The translations under genes and the position numbers were made by a program. Shown here piece after piece: positions 34,594 through 45,952 of a stretch of DNA of 64,000 bases; the stretch's first letter is position 1, and every line of letters starts with the position of its first letter. The notes under the pieces were generated by a model. That model made no database searches. It saw nothing but the letters and a program-made list of their open reading frames with translations, and was not told the DNA's origin. Source of the stretch: Cinclus cinclus (taxonomy: Eukaryota; Chordata; Aves; Passeriformes; Cinclidae); contig NC_085059.1 in assembly GCF_963662255.1 (NCBI RefSeq), positions 16,337,588-16,401,587 on the forward strand, written 5' to 3'.

Positions 34594-37500
34594 GCCCTGC
34601 TGGGACCCTACAGTTCCATGGTCCTGGCTCGAATGAATGTTTACATTTAGCCAGGGTGTCCAAATAGTCAGTGAAGTGTAAATCCCATTTGGCTTCAGTT
34701 ACACATGGTTTTGATTATTATTTTCATATTTGCTTGTAATGAGGGATTCCCTCATGCCCCTTTTGTAAATTACCTGCCAGAACCCCATGTTAACCAGAGA
34801 AAATACATCTCAGGTGTGAATACTCCCGAACTTCAAGCCATGACTTGTATTTCAATTTTTTTTCCTGGAGAAGGGTCTGTTATCAAGATGGTTAAGGGTG
34901 GTTTTTGCTTTAGTTGCTTTGTTTTAGTTGCTTGTTTTGTTGGGTTGTTTTTCTTTGTTGGCTCTTTCCAGAGCTCGATTTTCCATCTGGAAATAAATAA
35001 GGATAAAATGCTCCTTTCACCCTGTGTTTGCCCTGCCTGTTCAGCATGAGTGATGTGGAGGTGGGTAGGAGGGATTCCAGGCAGCCTGCTGCAATGTGGC
35101 ATCTGGAGACACAAACTTGGAGGGGTTCCCAGGAAGGGAGTATAACATTTGGCAAGGAAAGAAGGAGCTTAGATGAGAGAGGGCTGTGAGGTTTCCCCCT
35201 CTTCTGTCCCCGTCCTGTTGCTTATTTCTGCATATTTGTTTTATTCCTCAGCCATATTAGAAGTGTAAATTACACAGATGAGCTAATGAGATCATCTGTG
35301 CCTGTGCCATTTGGGGAAGTGGGAATCATGGAGATGCTTTCTCCTTTCTATCCTTTCTAATAATTTACCTTTATTTTGAGACTAAGGATGCTCAGATTCT
35401 GCACCCTCAGCTCTGCAAGCCTGGAACAGTTCCTATGGCATTTCCTCTGTGACTTGATACATCTTTCTTCTTAGTTTTTACATGGCTTTCCATTCATCCC
35501 AAACATCTTTGTTATCTTATACCATATGCTTGGGGTGAAGCTGTGGTCCATGGAAGTTTTGAGTTTATGGGAGTAAGATCTGGATTTCACCCATAAAGAG
35601 TGTTAGGTTAAGTAAGTATGAGTCACTGTAAGGAAAAATGGGGTTGATAGCAATCTCCTTGTTCTTTTTGTCCCTAAATTCTACTGAGAAATGACTGTAG
35701 GCAGTCCTGGGTAAATGTTCAGCTGGCATAAATGTAGGCACCTTCACTGCAGCATAGCTGATTTATTGAGATGTGACCCTATGTTTGCAATTAAGATTAT
35801 GTCCATAGAACAGATGGGTCAGAGTGATGCATTTGCCTTTATGAGGCACTGAATCAGATTCTCTGCAATAGATCATTCAAATCCCAAACTGATGCCATCT
35901 TGCTTTGAATGGAAGTGGTGAAAAGGGGGATTTCTTGCAGCAGTTGACAACTTTCAAACTTTAACAACATGAAGTTGCCTCTCTTGTGGAATGTTGATAT
36001 GCACGGAAGGAAAGCAAGGCTGTAAGACATTCTTAGTTTCTGTGCTGAATTTACCATTCCATTTTTAAATCGTTTGAAAGATGCTTAGTTAGTAAGAAGC
36101 CTTTTGGTGGGAGGATAAAGACAGTTCTTTATACAGCAGCAGTTTGTAGAGTAGAGTTTTGTTGTGAATCCTTCCACAGAGATATTGTACTTACACTCCT
36201 GGTAGCTGTCTCAAATGTAAATTCTCAGAAATACACAAACTCAGTTGGGAAACACTCTGAGTTTCTCAGTTGACACAGGGACATTATTACTTAAGTGCTC
36301 TGATGCGGAAAATGTGGACTAAGAAGTAATATTTACATGGGAAAGAGGAAACTTCCATGAGATGATCAGGCTACTGTCACATTCCCCATTACATGCTGCT
36401 TTTAAAAGACCTCTCCTGGTCACTGGAAGATGCTGCTTTTGCTGAGGCCAGAACTGGCAATGCTGATATCTTTTGCTTCTTGAATTTCATTACTGTCACT
36501 CCTTTAGGAGTAGAATAAATGGTTATTGGTTCATTCACCTCAGTTGTCAGCAGATATTAGAAGACATGAAAAGGAAGTACTTAACAAGAGAGATCTGCAG
36601 TATCAAGAGAAAATGATAAAAAGACAAAATGCTTTCTATAGCACAGATCTTTATTCTCAGCTTTGCTCCCCACCAGCCTTCCTTCCTTTCTTACCTCAAA
36701 GGTAAGCTTAAAAACAAAGCGAATTTTTGTTACTCTGCATTGTGAGGAGTCTGTTCTCTCCCTCCTGGGAGGGGACGAGGGGAATATGGGATGCCCAGTC
36801 CTGCCCCATGTCCTCTTCCAAATTTTACTTGCACTGTGATACTCTATGAAAGAGAGGGAAGGAGGAGTTACATATTTTAAATTTCCTCCTCAAGATCTTT
36901 TGACAAACACTTTGATGGTGCTGCTAATACCTGGCTTGAGGCTGCCTTCCCATTTGGATGCCCCCAGACAGCAACACTGGGAATGCAGAGGTTAAACTGA
37001 ACAACCCTGCTCAAGGTCACTCGTGCTGGGACTTGGCTGCTGGTCATTTGGGCAGTGCCAACTTTTACCTTTTTTTAAAATCCTGGGTAGAAGAGAAGCA
37101 AGTGTGCCTATGGAATTACCCCATCTCTTCCAAAGAGACAGATCCCATCTTGTCCCTGGGACTTCTAAGCCTTGGGCAAGGAAATGCTAAGGCAGGAATT
37201 GTATCAGAAGGGATGTCTGTGCTCTGTGATTGAGGGCTGAGTGGAAAAGCTCTGCTCCTTTCTCTGTCTGTGGTCTTTCCCACCACCCAGACCAAGGTGT
37301 TTCCTATTTCTGACTCTGCTGAAGTTCGGACATGACACAGAGGACAGTAAGAGCTCAAAACCAGGGTTTCCCTCCTTAATCCAGAGCACAGAAAGATTTC
37401 TTCTTTTCGCATATGAGTCATTTGAATTCAGAACGCTTAACCTGTGGCAGAAATAATTCAGATTTGAACACATTAATTGTGTCAGGTCAACGGAACAGTT

Positions 37501-40500
37501 GTTTTTTTGCATGGATCATTTCAGAATGTTTTTTTGCGGGTGTTTGTAGCAAGCAAATCACAGGATGCAGTTGTTGCTATAGCAATGAGCCTCCCTAAGT
37601 GAAGGAGGTAGGGCAGCCCCCCTCAGACAGACTCCCACCAGTTATCACTGCAATGGAGGTACCTGAAATGCTTTAGTTACCAGGAATGTGATAGGTATCA
37701 ATAAATGCTGATTTCTAGGACTAAATGGATCCCATGGGATTTATACCACTCTAAAAATACTCCTTTGTTTTAGGTTTGAGTCACCAGTGAATCTGAAATT
37801 TGCTGACTATAATTGCATTAATTATGCTAACAAGTGATTTTTTTTTTTTCAGTTGTGTATGAGCTGAGTATGGGATGTGTAATTTAGGTGTGTGTGATGT
37901 GTTGTAATTTAATTTGGAAGCTGAGTGAAACACAGTAGCTTGGAGAGGATCTGTGATAGCTCTGCAAACAGTCTGGACCAAGCAGGACAGTTAAAATAGC
38001 ACAGCTATGCACAGCCTTAATTCTCATGGAAAATACCCTGTAAAATATCCTTGAAATATTTCATCTAGAAGTCAAAAATTAAAGCATAAGGACCATTTAC
38101 ATAATAAGGCTTATAATAATAACTGTTTCCTGGTGCCAGCTTTGTTTAGTGGTTCAAACTGTGATCATTGCACAAAGTCTTCAGGGAATGGATGCTTTGT
38201 TTTCCAGTAGTCTGGGACTGATCTCAGCAGATCAGCCAGGCAGGGCTGCCTGCATCCACACCATGGGAGGTGTCTAAGCCTTGTTCCTCCTGCTTTGGGA
38301 GAAAATGGGTCCAGTCAAAATCCTTTTGAAGTCAATGCAATGATGGCCTGGAATTCTTTGAAAGGATTTCTTGGGTTGTGTCCTGGAAACGGGATTTAAG
38401 GCTTGACCATTCAGCTGGGCATCCTGACTTGCTTTCTGAGTCATTGGAGTGATTCTGAATTTATGCTGATGTAAAGAGAGGGAGAGTCAACCCCTTCTTC
38501 CCAACATTAGCACAAAAAGAGGAACTACCAGCTCAGTTCACTGTGCTGGTGGTTCTGTTTCTTCCCATCTCCTCTCTCCCTCATGTTCTTCAAATACTTT
38601 TGTTATATATAAAAAACAGATCCTTCCAGATGGCTCCTGTAGGTGCCATCTAATTTGTGGTGAAGATAGGACAGTGGCTGTTGGAGAAACAAAATGAAAG
38701 AGAAAAGCAGTTGCAAAATTGCTACTTTTTGTGGGCTGGTTGCACTTGCCTATAAGTGTTTATTATCCTAGATGGCAATCTCACTGATTCTTCTTGATGT
38801 ACTCCAGCACTAATAAAGGAATTTTGCAATATTATTACAGCAATTTTAAATCAATTCACTCAGTGAATGCCGTTGTGCTCCAGAAGTCAATTATAGCTAT
38901 CACGTTAAAAAAAAAGCAGATAATGCAAACCCAGCCCTGTGTTTTCATCATTATGCAGAAAGAAAAATAAAAATACAATGAGGCAAATGCACATTAGAAA
39001 ACCAGAGGTGCTGTGAAGGGAGGGGAGCATGAAAGGTGATGTTTCTGCTGCAAGGTTTTCTTTGGGCTTCAGAGCATTACTGACACCACCACCTGCTTTG
39101 CCTTCCCCTCCAGCTCCCCAGGGCCCTTCAGGCAGAAGCAACACATCTTTTTAGGGCTTTTCTTCTAGAACTGCTCCTGCTAAAGATCATCATGAAAGCA
39201 TCCAGGAGCCATGTCAGGACCTCAGGCAAATTAAAAGACACTGCTTTAGGTTAATGGTGGGTTCATCCTTCAAGGCCAACCAGAAGCCAGAAGTTGATAA
39301 ATATAAAGCACATCCCACCATGTGAGGTAGATGCCGACTTTTTTAATATTATGTTTCATTCCCTAGGCACTGAAGGTCCACATAATTTTCAGTTTCTTCT
39401 GTCACCATGTCCTTCAGAAAAGTGATTTTTTTTCTTGTTGTTAAGCCTTCAGGGAGAATTAAGAGGATATCTATTATTGTGGCTGGAAACAGTGGCAAGT
39501 TTTTAATTCTTAAATTCCCCTTTCCTATCCTTTACAGAGAAGAGCTTGGAAGGATTTTGGGGTGTCAGCTTGGGATTACTGCAAGGGTAACCCTAGAAAT
39601 AAGAAATAATTTGTAATTGTTAATGACTTGAGAAATTGTGTCCTGACCATTCAATAAAAACATTAACTAAATTAGGGTATATATCAAGCATCTGCTGACA
39701 TAGAGACCTTTGCAAAATAAGCATAATAATGGCCTTTTCCTATTTTTTTCTGTCTTACAAAGACTCTCCAGCAAATCTTACTTTATCTGTAAAAACATGA
39801 TTCTGATTCCTATTAATTGTCACACCTCTAGGCAGGGGGATTCTGAAGTTTCAAGGTAGATAATACCATGCCAACACTATGATAAACAGCCAAGCAACTG
39901 TGCTTTATCTCTGGGGAAAGATAAGCTGGAATAAGGAGTGTGATTAACAGTTGTGTTGAAGATTTATGTAATCAATTTGGAGAGCAGGCCCATGTGTTGT
40001 CTTGACAGGATAGTTAAGGTAAAGTTGCAAGTTCAAGCAGCTTTGACCTCGGTAAACTTGCAATACAGCCAGGAAGACTCTCTTGATTATTCCCTGTTAA
40101 GGTTTATAGGATAATGAAAAGAAAACAGAGGGGAAGATAGAACATAAAATGTAATTGCTTTTTCCTCCAGCCACCCCCTCCAGAAGCTGTGCTGTCACAC
40201 AGGGTATGTTCTAGTCCCTGCCAGTCCCTGAACCAGGACAGATGAGCTGTAGCAGCAACAATTTTGCAGAAGAAGGGGAGGATAAAAGGATGTTCCTGAG
40301 CTTTTTGGTCCCTATCAGATTTGTTCTCCTCACTTCTCCACCCAGAACATGTGTGCTCAAGGCACCTCACTTGTAAATAACAGTTGAATTTTCTTCTTTT
40401 TCATTTAAAACATGTGCGTGTGTAGACACAGAAGGGAGAGGAAATGAAAGGAAGTGAAGCTGGAGAAGCAGGTCCTCCTTGTTTTCCATTCAGGATGGAT

Positions 40501-41481
40501 CCACCTGGCCTAGCCCAAAGCCCACAGACACCTGGAAGGCAGTGCCAGCTCTCAGGGAAGGGAGTGAGAAAGCCCTAGGAAGAGAAGTAACATAAGTGTG
40601 ACAAGCCTTAACATCACCCATCACTGCACCAGTACACCATTTTAGACCACTTCCAGGGATTCTGTTCTGTTCTCCTTCCACTTATAAGCCCCTGTACGTT
40701 CTGGGCTGATAAGAACTCCTCAGCAGCCTCCCGTTGCCTGGGAAGAGGTGAAATTACTCAGCCAGCCTTGGGGTAAAGCTGCTGCCACGTTGTGCTCCCA
40801 GCAAATTGGCTCCATTATTTGTCCCTGATGGAGATGCGTACAAGGGAGAGGAGGGGAGAATTATTGTATATAAATGTTGCAATATACACAATTCCCACTT
40901 AGAATTGATTTTTCCCTTGTGAGATGTGCTGTCTTACTGAAAGAGGGAGAATAGTATCATTTTAAACTTTACTCCTATAAGAGGAATTAAACAAGGGGGA
41001 AAAAAGCTGAAAAAGAGGAGGCATTATCTCAGGGGTGCCATTAATCATTTTCTTAGGAAAATACAGTCCTGCTGTGCACCTTCCTAAACTGGTGAAGCAA
41101 ACCTTTGTGCATCTGCCCACTGTAATATTTACTACTGAGTCTCTCCAGCTCTTTTTCTCTGCATTCAACACCAGTTTGACTTGTTTCTTGCAAGTGGCAT
41201 ATTGGAAAGAAGTGGAGGTTACCTCTGACAGAATTGTCAAATTAAATTTATCCTGTTCCCTGTACCTTCCCCAGGAGTCCCCCTATTTATAGTAAAGTAC
41301 ACACAGCACATAAGCATTGGTTTTCAAAATCACTTTGACAGCAAATAATAAATATAAAATAATCTGCAATACAATATGCAATTGACTTGTGTGCCTCCCA
41401 GTCAATGCAAGTGTTATCCAGCATATAAAATTACATTGCAGGCAGCACATCCTTTACCTGGGAATGACATGCTCTGATAAA

Positions 41482-41511
41482 AAATAAATAATAATAATTG
41501 ACCCCCCCCCC
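41482..41511 (+). repeat. (AAT)n followed by 10-C run
   Basis: A short ATAAATAATAATAATTG microsatellite abuts ten consecutive Cs (41502-41511). The C-run makes ten Gs on the minus strand. It is low-complexity sequence and likely length-variable. Confidence 0.85.
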
Positions 41512-43122
41512 AGGTATGCACCACTGGGTATCTTGTCCAAATGTGGCTATGAAGAATGAATGTGAAATTAGCACTCGATTAGAACTGAAGGAAATGCAGG
41601 ATGTGAATGTAAGGACTATATCAGTGTCTAAATATGAATGTGACATTTGGATGGCTGAATAAATAATCTTGTGCAGCATCGTTCAGAGAGGAGATCTGCC
41701 ACAGGAACAAGAGAGGGTAGGAGAAGTCTGGGTTTAAGATGATTTTCTGAAGTGAAAGACCTGTCCTTCACTCTTCTTCCCATTCTCTGTTTCCCCTGGG
41801 ATCAGCAGGGACCTGGGAGTACTGCAGTTTTTTCTTCCTGTCCTATTTATCTATTGCCACTTTACAAGATTCATAGCAAGTGGTTTTCTCAGAATTTTTT
41901 CCCTCAGGTTTTTCCATAGAGTTCAGACTGTGGCTTACTAAATCTCAGGAATGGGTTTGTGATATTTGTATTTATATCTTGCTCTTTGTCCCTGGAACAT
42001 AAAGAGATGAAGGTGGAGTGTTGGTCACTCCTTTCCCACAGTCAGGCACTGGCAAAAGAACATTTGGCCAGGCCAAGCACTCACTTCATGCCATGTAGGA
42101 TCTGAAGGCAGTTTTCTACCCCTGTCAGCATTAGATGTTCTGCAGTTCTGCCCCTGTCACCAGACACTTCCCACCTCTCCCAGGAGCTGCTGCTGTGCTC
42201 AGGATCACCCTGCACCCATCCAGCCTCTTTCCCAAGCACCAGGCTATGAGGGTCCTTGGTAACTTCTGCCTTTTGTTTTCAAGCCTCACATGCTGAATAT
42301 TCCTCTGAAAACAGTATAATGTGTTTGCTTTCCTATTGGTTTTGACCATGAGAGTTAATATGGGGCCAACATCTTTCTTCCTGTGAGCTATCTCCAGCCA
42401 AGACTCTGTGTATTATTTTTGAGGTGTTGTGTTTATTGCCAACTCCACTTAAACAACAGGGCAAGCTAAATTCACAGGGTTTGCTTCTGATGTGTGTGGT
42501 GCCGCCCTCAAATCAGTCCAATTCGTGATCTAAGAAAAACATTCATTTAGAAAATAGTTTCTGACATCTTCCAAAGCTATCAGGAAAAGTTTGCATTTGT
42601 TACAGCCGACTTCACCATCTACTTGACCTTAAAACCAAGAATTTATGTGCTGCTTCCCAAAATAAGTATCAGTAGGTCTGGGAGAATGCCTCAAGGGTGT
42701 GCAAGCCAAATTGTACCAGTCAGAAAGATGCTGTTTTTAAAATCAGCTCTACGGGTGAATCTTCCCATCACTGTTAACGTTTAACATATCCCCCTAAGCC
42801 TGGATGCTCTTTGAAGCAAGTTACCAGCTTAATTGGGACTCTTTAATAAAATTTAATGCTATTTTTTTAAATGAAGAAAGATGAAAAGTTGCCTAGAGGG
42901 GAATCTCGAGCACAAGGTATTTAAAGAAATTATTCTTTGAGACTGTCGATCTCTTATCTCACTCTTCACAAATCATTTAATGAAATAACATTAACATTTC
43001 ACTTCTAGTTTTATTAGCTTCTTCCCTTGCACACTTTTCTTTATTTTGAGGACTCTTTTTCTCCTTTTCAAGGAAAAAATAAAGTCCAACAAGGCTCTTG
43101 AACAACAATCTTGTGTTATTAA

Positions 43123-43142
43123 GAGACAATTAATATTGTCTC
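43123..43142. repeat. near-perfect 20-bp palindrome
   Basis: GAGACAAT and ATTGTCTC are exact inverse complements separated by TAAT. A symmetric dimeric protein site or a cruciform seed is conceivable. There is no supporting context. Confidence 0.6.
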
Positions 43143-43612
43143 ATTCTTGTAAATGGAGGGGCATAGTTTTTTCCAGGCAATTAGGTAGATAACTTTCTCT
43201 TGCATTTTTAATGCTGATCTGAAGTTTAACAGGCTTGGCTTTGCCAGTTACATAATCACTGCAAACTTGGGCATCTGCAGCCCAACTCCAGACACAAACA
43301 GCCCTATCACTGCTCCCCGTAGGCAAAAACCTAAAACAGAAGACAGTTTTCTGCTCCAAATGGAGATACTGAGAACCCTCCCTTTAGATTAAAGAATTAT
43401 TTGAGTCCTTCTCTCAGTGCCTGTCAATGAAATAAGGGCTTGATTCCACGGATGGGAAAAAGAGGCATTAGCTTTTCCCTGTGACTTCCCTAAGAGCCCC
43501 AGCTCTCCATAACCTGTTAGGGAGTGACTGCTGTATTTTGAGAGAGAAGGGGAACATTTGTGGTGTCCTTTCCTTGATGAACTATTGTACCTCTTTGCCA
43601 CTTCACAGAATC

Positions 43613-43824
43613 ACAGAATGCTTTAGATTGGAAGGGATCTTAAAAATCATCTTGTTCCACCCCCTGCCATGGGCAGGGACACCTTCCACTATCCCGGGTT
43701 GCTCCAAGCCCTGTCCAGCCTGGCCTTGCACACTTCCAGGGATGGGGCAGCCACAGCTTCACTGGGCATCCTGTACCAGAGCCTCACCACCCTCACAGGA
43801 AAGATAAACACTTCTTGTTATTTT
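43613..43824 (-). mobile_element. CR1 LINE 3' end, 5'-truncated, minus strand
   Basis: The plus strand begins TTCACAGAATCACAGAATG, which is two copies of the CR1 terminal octamer in antisense, and continues with the highly characteristic antisense CR1 3' UTR: TTGGAAGGGATCTTAAA, ATCATCTTGTTCCACCCCC, TGCCATGGGCAGGGACACC. It breaks off near AAACACTTCTTGTT. Only about 210 bp of 3' UTR remain and no coding part is left. Similarity to the recalled consensus is high, so it is younger than the copies at 29.6, 51.4, 57.9 and 60.6 kb. Confidence 0.93.
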
Positions 43825-45418
43825 GGTTCCAGTGTCCCCTTTTTAAATGAATTAGTTGTTCAGTTTTAGTGCCACAGGTGTTGGATGGATCAGGAGTGTC
43901 AGCACATCCATGTGTGTTACTGCGGGTCTGATCAGGAAGAAGAGGGATGGGCTGTAGGAGCAATGAGAAAGATAAATCCAGCCCATTAGCTTTACCATCC
44001 AAGGCAAGAGTTTCTCTCTTCCAGGCCTGTCTATAAATAATTGTTTCATTATTTTGACCAATTCATAGTGGTTATTCAACTTTCAATACACTAGGCACTT
44101 CTTCTCATACTTGTTAGTGCTTTATCTCTGTTCTGTTTTCAGCATAAAATAGACAATGGTAAATAATTTCCATACAACCTGAGGCTCAGCCACATTTCTC
44201 TCTATGACTTTCCCACTTTATTTCAAGGCTCTCTTATTTTCTGTAACACTGTAATATGATCTTCTTGGTACCTGCAAACTTTAGGAGAGAGTGAATTACC
44301 TGAGAATCTCCTGAGCAATCTCCAGTTTTGTCTCACATTCAAATCACCACACACAGAAAGAAACAGGTCACGGTGTTCCTTCCCCCAGCATGCTAATTTA
44401 ACTCCTCCAAAATGAGTGGGGATAGCTCTCCTTCAGCACAGAGGGAAATTATTACACATCCTGGTTTCTGAGTGTGATGCTGAGACTCCTCACCTGACTA
44501 CAGTCCTGCTGACTTTGAGGTCAGGTTGAAGGAGTAGGATGCAGCTTTGCACTAATATAAAGCTTGTTGACGTTTCCAAAATAAGAGACCTGTTTTTAAA
44601 TGAGGGAAGCTTATATATACACACAGAGATGTTTTTAAAATTATTTCTATTTTTTATGCCCAAGAGTAAACAGGCATCACTGCACCCCAGGATGCAAAGC
44701 AACAGGGTCAAAAGAGGGAAACTTCTGTCTTCATTCACATCTAAAGTCCTTCAAGATCATTCTGTTGTTTGTGAGCTCTCTGTCATGCATTCAACAGGTC
44801 ACTCAATAAACATCAAGTCAAGCCCTCTTCCAGTCTGCCAAATCTTTTCTCCCCACCAGTCTGATCCCCAAAGGCTCCCCTCACATCCAGCCTAGTCCTG
44901 CCTGGATTCCTCCTTCAGAAAAGACTCCTGATAAGTCACAAGCCAGACAATTAACTAAATGGCAAAACATGAAAACCACTCTTTTTCTTCCTAATGAGGA
45001 CTCATAATAGCTATGCTGGATTTTTTCCTTTTATATTTATCAAGGTATGATTTAATTGTCATCAACATCCAAAAGACAAAAAAAAGGCCCCTAAACTCAA
45101 ACTGACAGACAATTCTGGGGGTTTTAGGTACTCTGTAGCAATGATTCGTGAATTTACAGCTGGGATAATAATAGTCTAATACCTTGATCATATTGCATTT
45201 TACATAATTTTACATAATTGTTCATAAGGGCTACAATTATTGCGACTGTGAAGTGTAAAACTACAGGAAGAGAATGAAAAAGCCATCTCAAATTAATACG
45301 TTTAGCCTGATTTTCTTGTACTAATTACCACTGGGAAAACACATATTTTAACCTAGCAATGTTTGAGTGTTTTTGTACCACAGTGCTGCCACAAATGAAA
45401 CAGTATAAAAAAATACAG
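43825..45418. other. unique non-coding DNA
   Basis: Short frames only (118 codons at 44539-44895 plus, 82 codons on the opposite strand), none recognisable. A repeat-free AT-rich segment at 45180-45320 leads up to the LTR. Confidence 0.5.
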
Positions 45419-45952
45419 TTGTGGTTTAACCCCAGCTGGCAGCTCAGCCCCACGCAGTGGGGTGTGGGGAGAAAATCAGAAGTGTGGAAGGAAGGAAATG
45501 AGGCAAAGACAGTTTAATAGGCAAAGCAAAAGCTGTGCACACATGCAAAGTGAAGCAGGGAATCCCTTCTCCACTTCCCATGGGCGGGCAGGCTCAGACA
45601 TCTCCAGGAAAGCCAGGCTCTATCAGACACACTGGGGACGTGGGAAGACAAATGCTGCCACTCTGGAACTCCCCCCATTCCTTTTTATCCCCCATGCTGA
45701 GCATGACACCCCGTGGCCTGGGGTATCCCTTGGGTCATTTGGGATCAGCTGTCCTGGCTGTGTCCCCTCCCAGCTTCCCGTGCACCCCCAGCCTCCTGAA
45801 CCTTGGGGTGAGGAGCAGGAAAGGTCTTGGCTCTGTGTAAGCCCTGGAAACATCCTTGAATTATCAGCACTGCTTCCAGCTCAGATCCTAAACGCGTCCC
45901 CATTCCAGCGTCTATGAAGTAAATTAGCTCTACTCCAGACAAAACCAGTGAT
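45419..45952 (-). mobile_element. solo LTR of an avian endogenous retrovirus (ERVL-type)
   Basis: The whole segment matches, from memory, the abundant bird LTR that in sense orientation opens with a CTGGTTTTG...GAGTTAATTT block and closes with GGGGTTAAACCACAAC. Here it is reversed: plus strand GTGGTTTAACCCCAGCTGG at 45421 and TAAATTAGCTCTACTCCAG at about 45920. On the minus strand there is a TATA-like GGATAAAAAG (45690-45681) and, about 170 bp downstream, the poly(A) signal ATTAAA (45518-45513), the expected U3-R-U5 order. No gag, pol or env remains on either side, so this is a solo LTR left by recombination. The TG start is mutated and I could not confirm a 5-bp target-site duplication. The 151-codon frame inside (45462-45917) is LTR sequence, not a gene. 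Confidence 0.85.

Larger units (their letters stand above)
33761..43610. other. unique non-coding DNA, about 10 kb
   Basis: No gene, RNA or clear transposon. Minor items: a 29-bp imperfect duplication at 34545-34593, a T/G-rich patch with TTTAGTTGCTT twice at about 34910-34945, a TATA-like TTATATATAAAAAA near 38602, a repeat-free AT-rich block at 38740-38910, an (AAT)n-C10 patch at 41482-41511, and a GAGACAAT/ATTGTCTC palindrome at 43123-43142. All reading frames are short and unremarkable. Confidence 0.5.

Noticed and set aside
38300..38370. TTTTGAAGTCAATGCAATG, reminiscent of old amniote repeat phrases
   Set aside because: Only one short phrase matches, with no arms or ends.
43141..43359. 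Minus-strand frame preceded by an excellent acceptor (TCTGTCTTCTGTTTTAG), with a WD-repeat-like stretch SSDRAVCVWSW, possible terminal exon
   Set aside because: The resemblance covers only about ten residues, the rest is not WD40-like, no partner exons were seen and no poly(A) signal was identified. Kept only as something to test with RNA data.
45462..45917. 151-codon plus-strand frame
   Set aside because: Lies wholly within the ERVL-type LTR, antisense to it.
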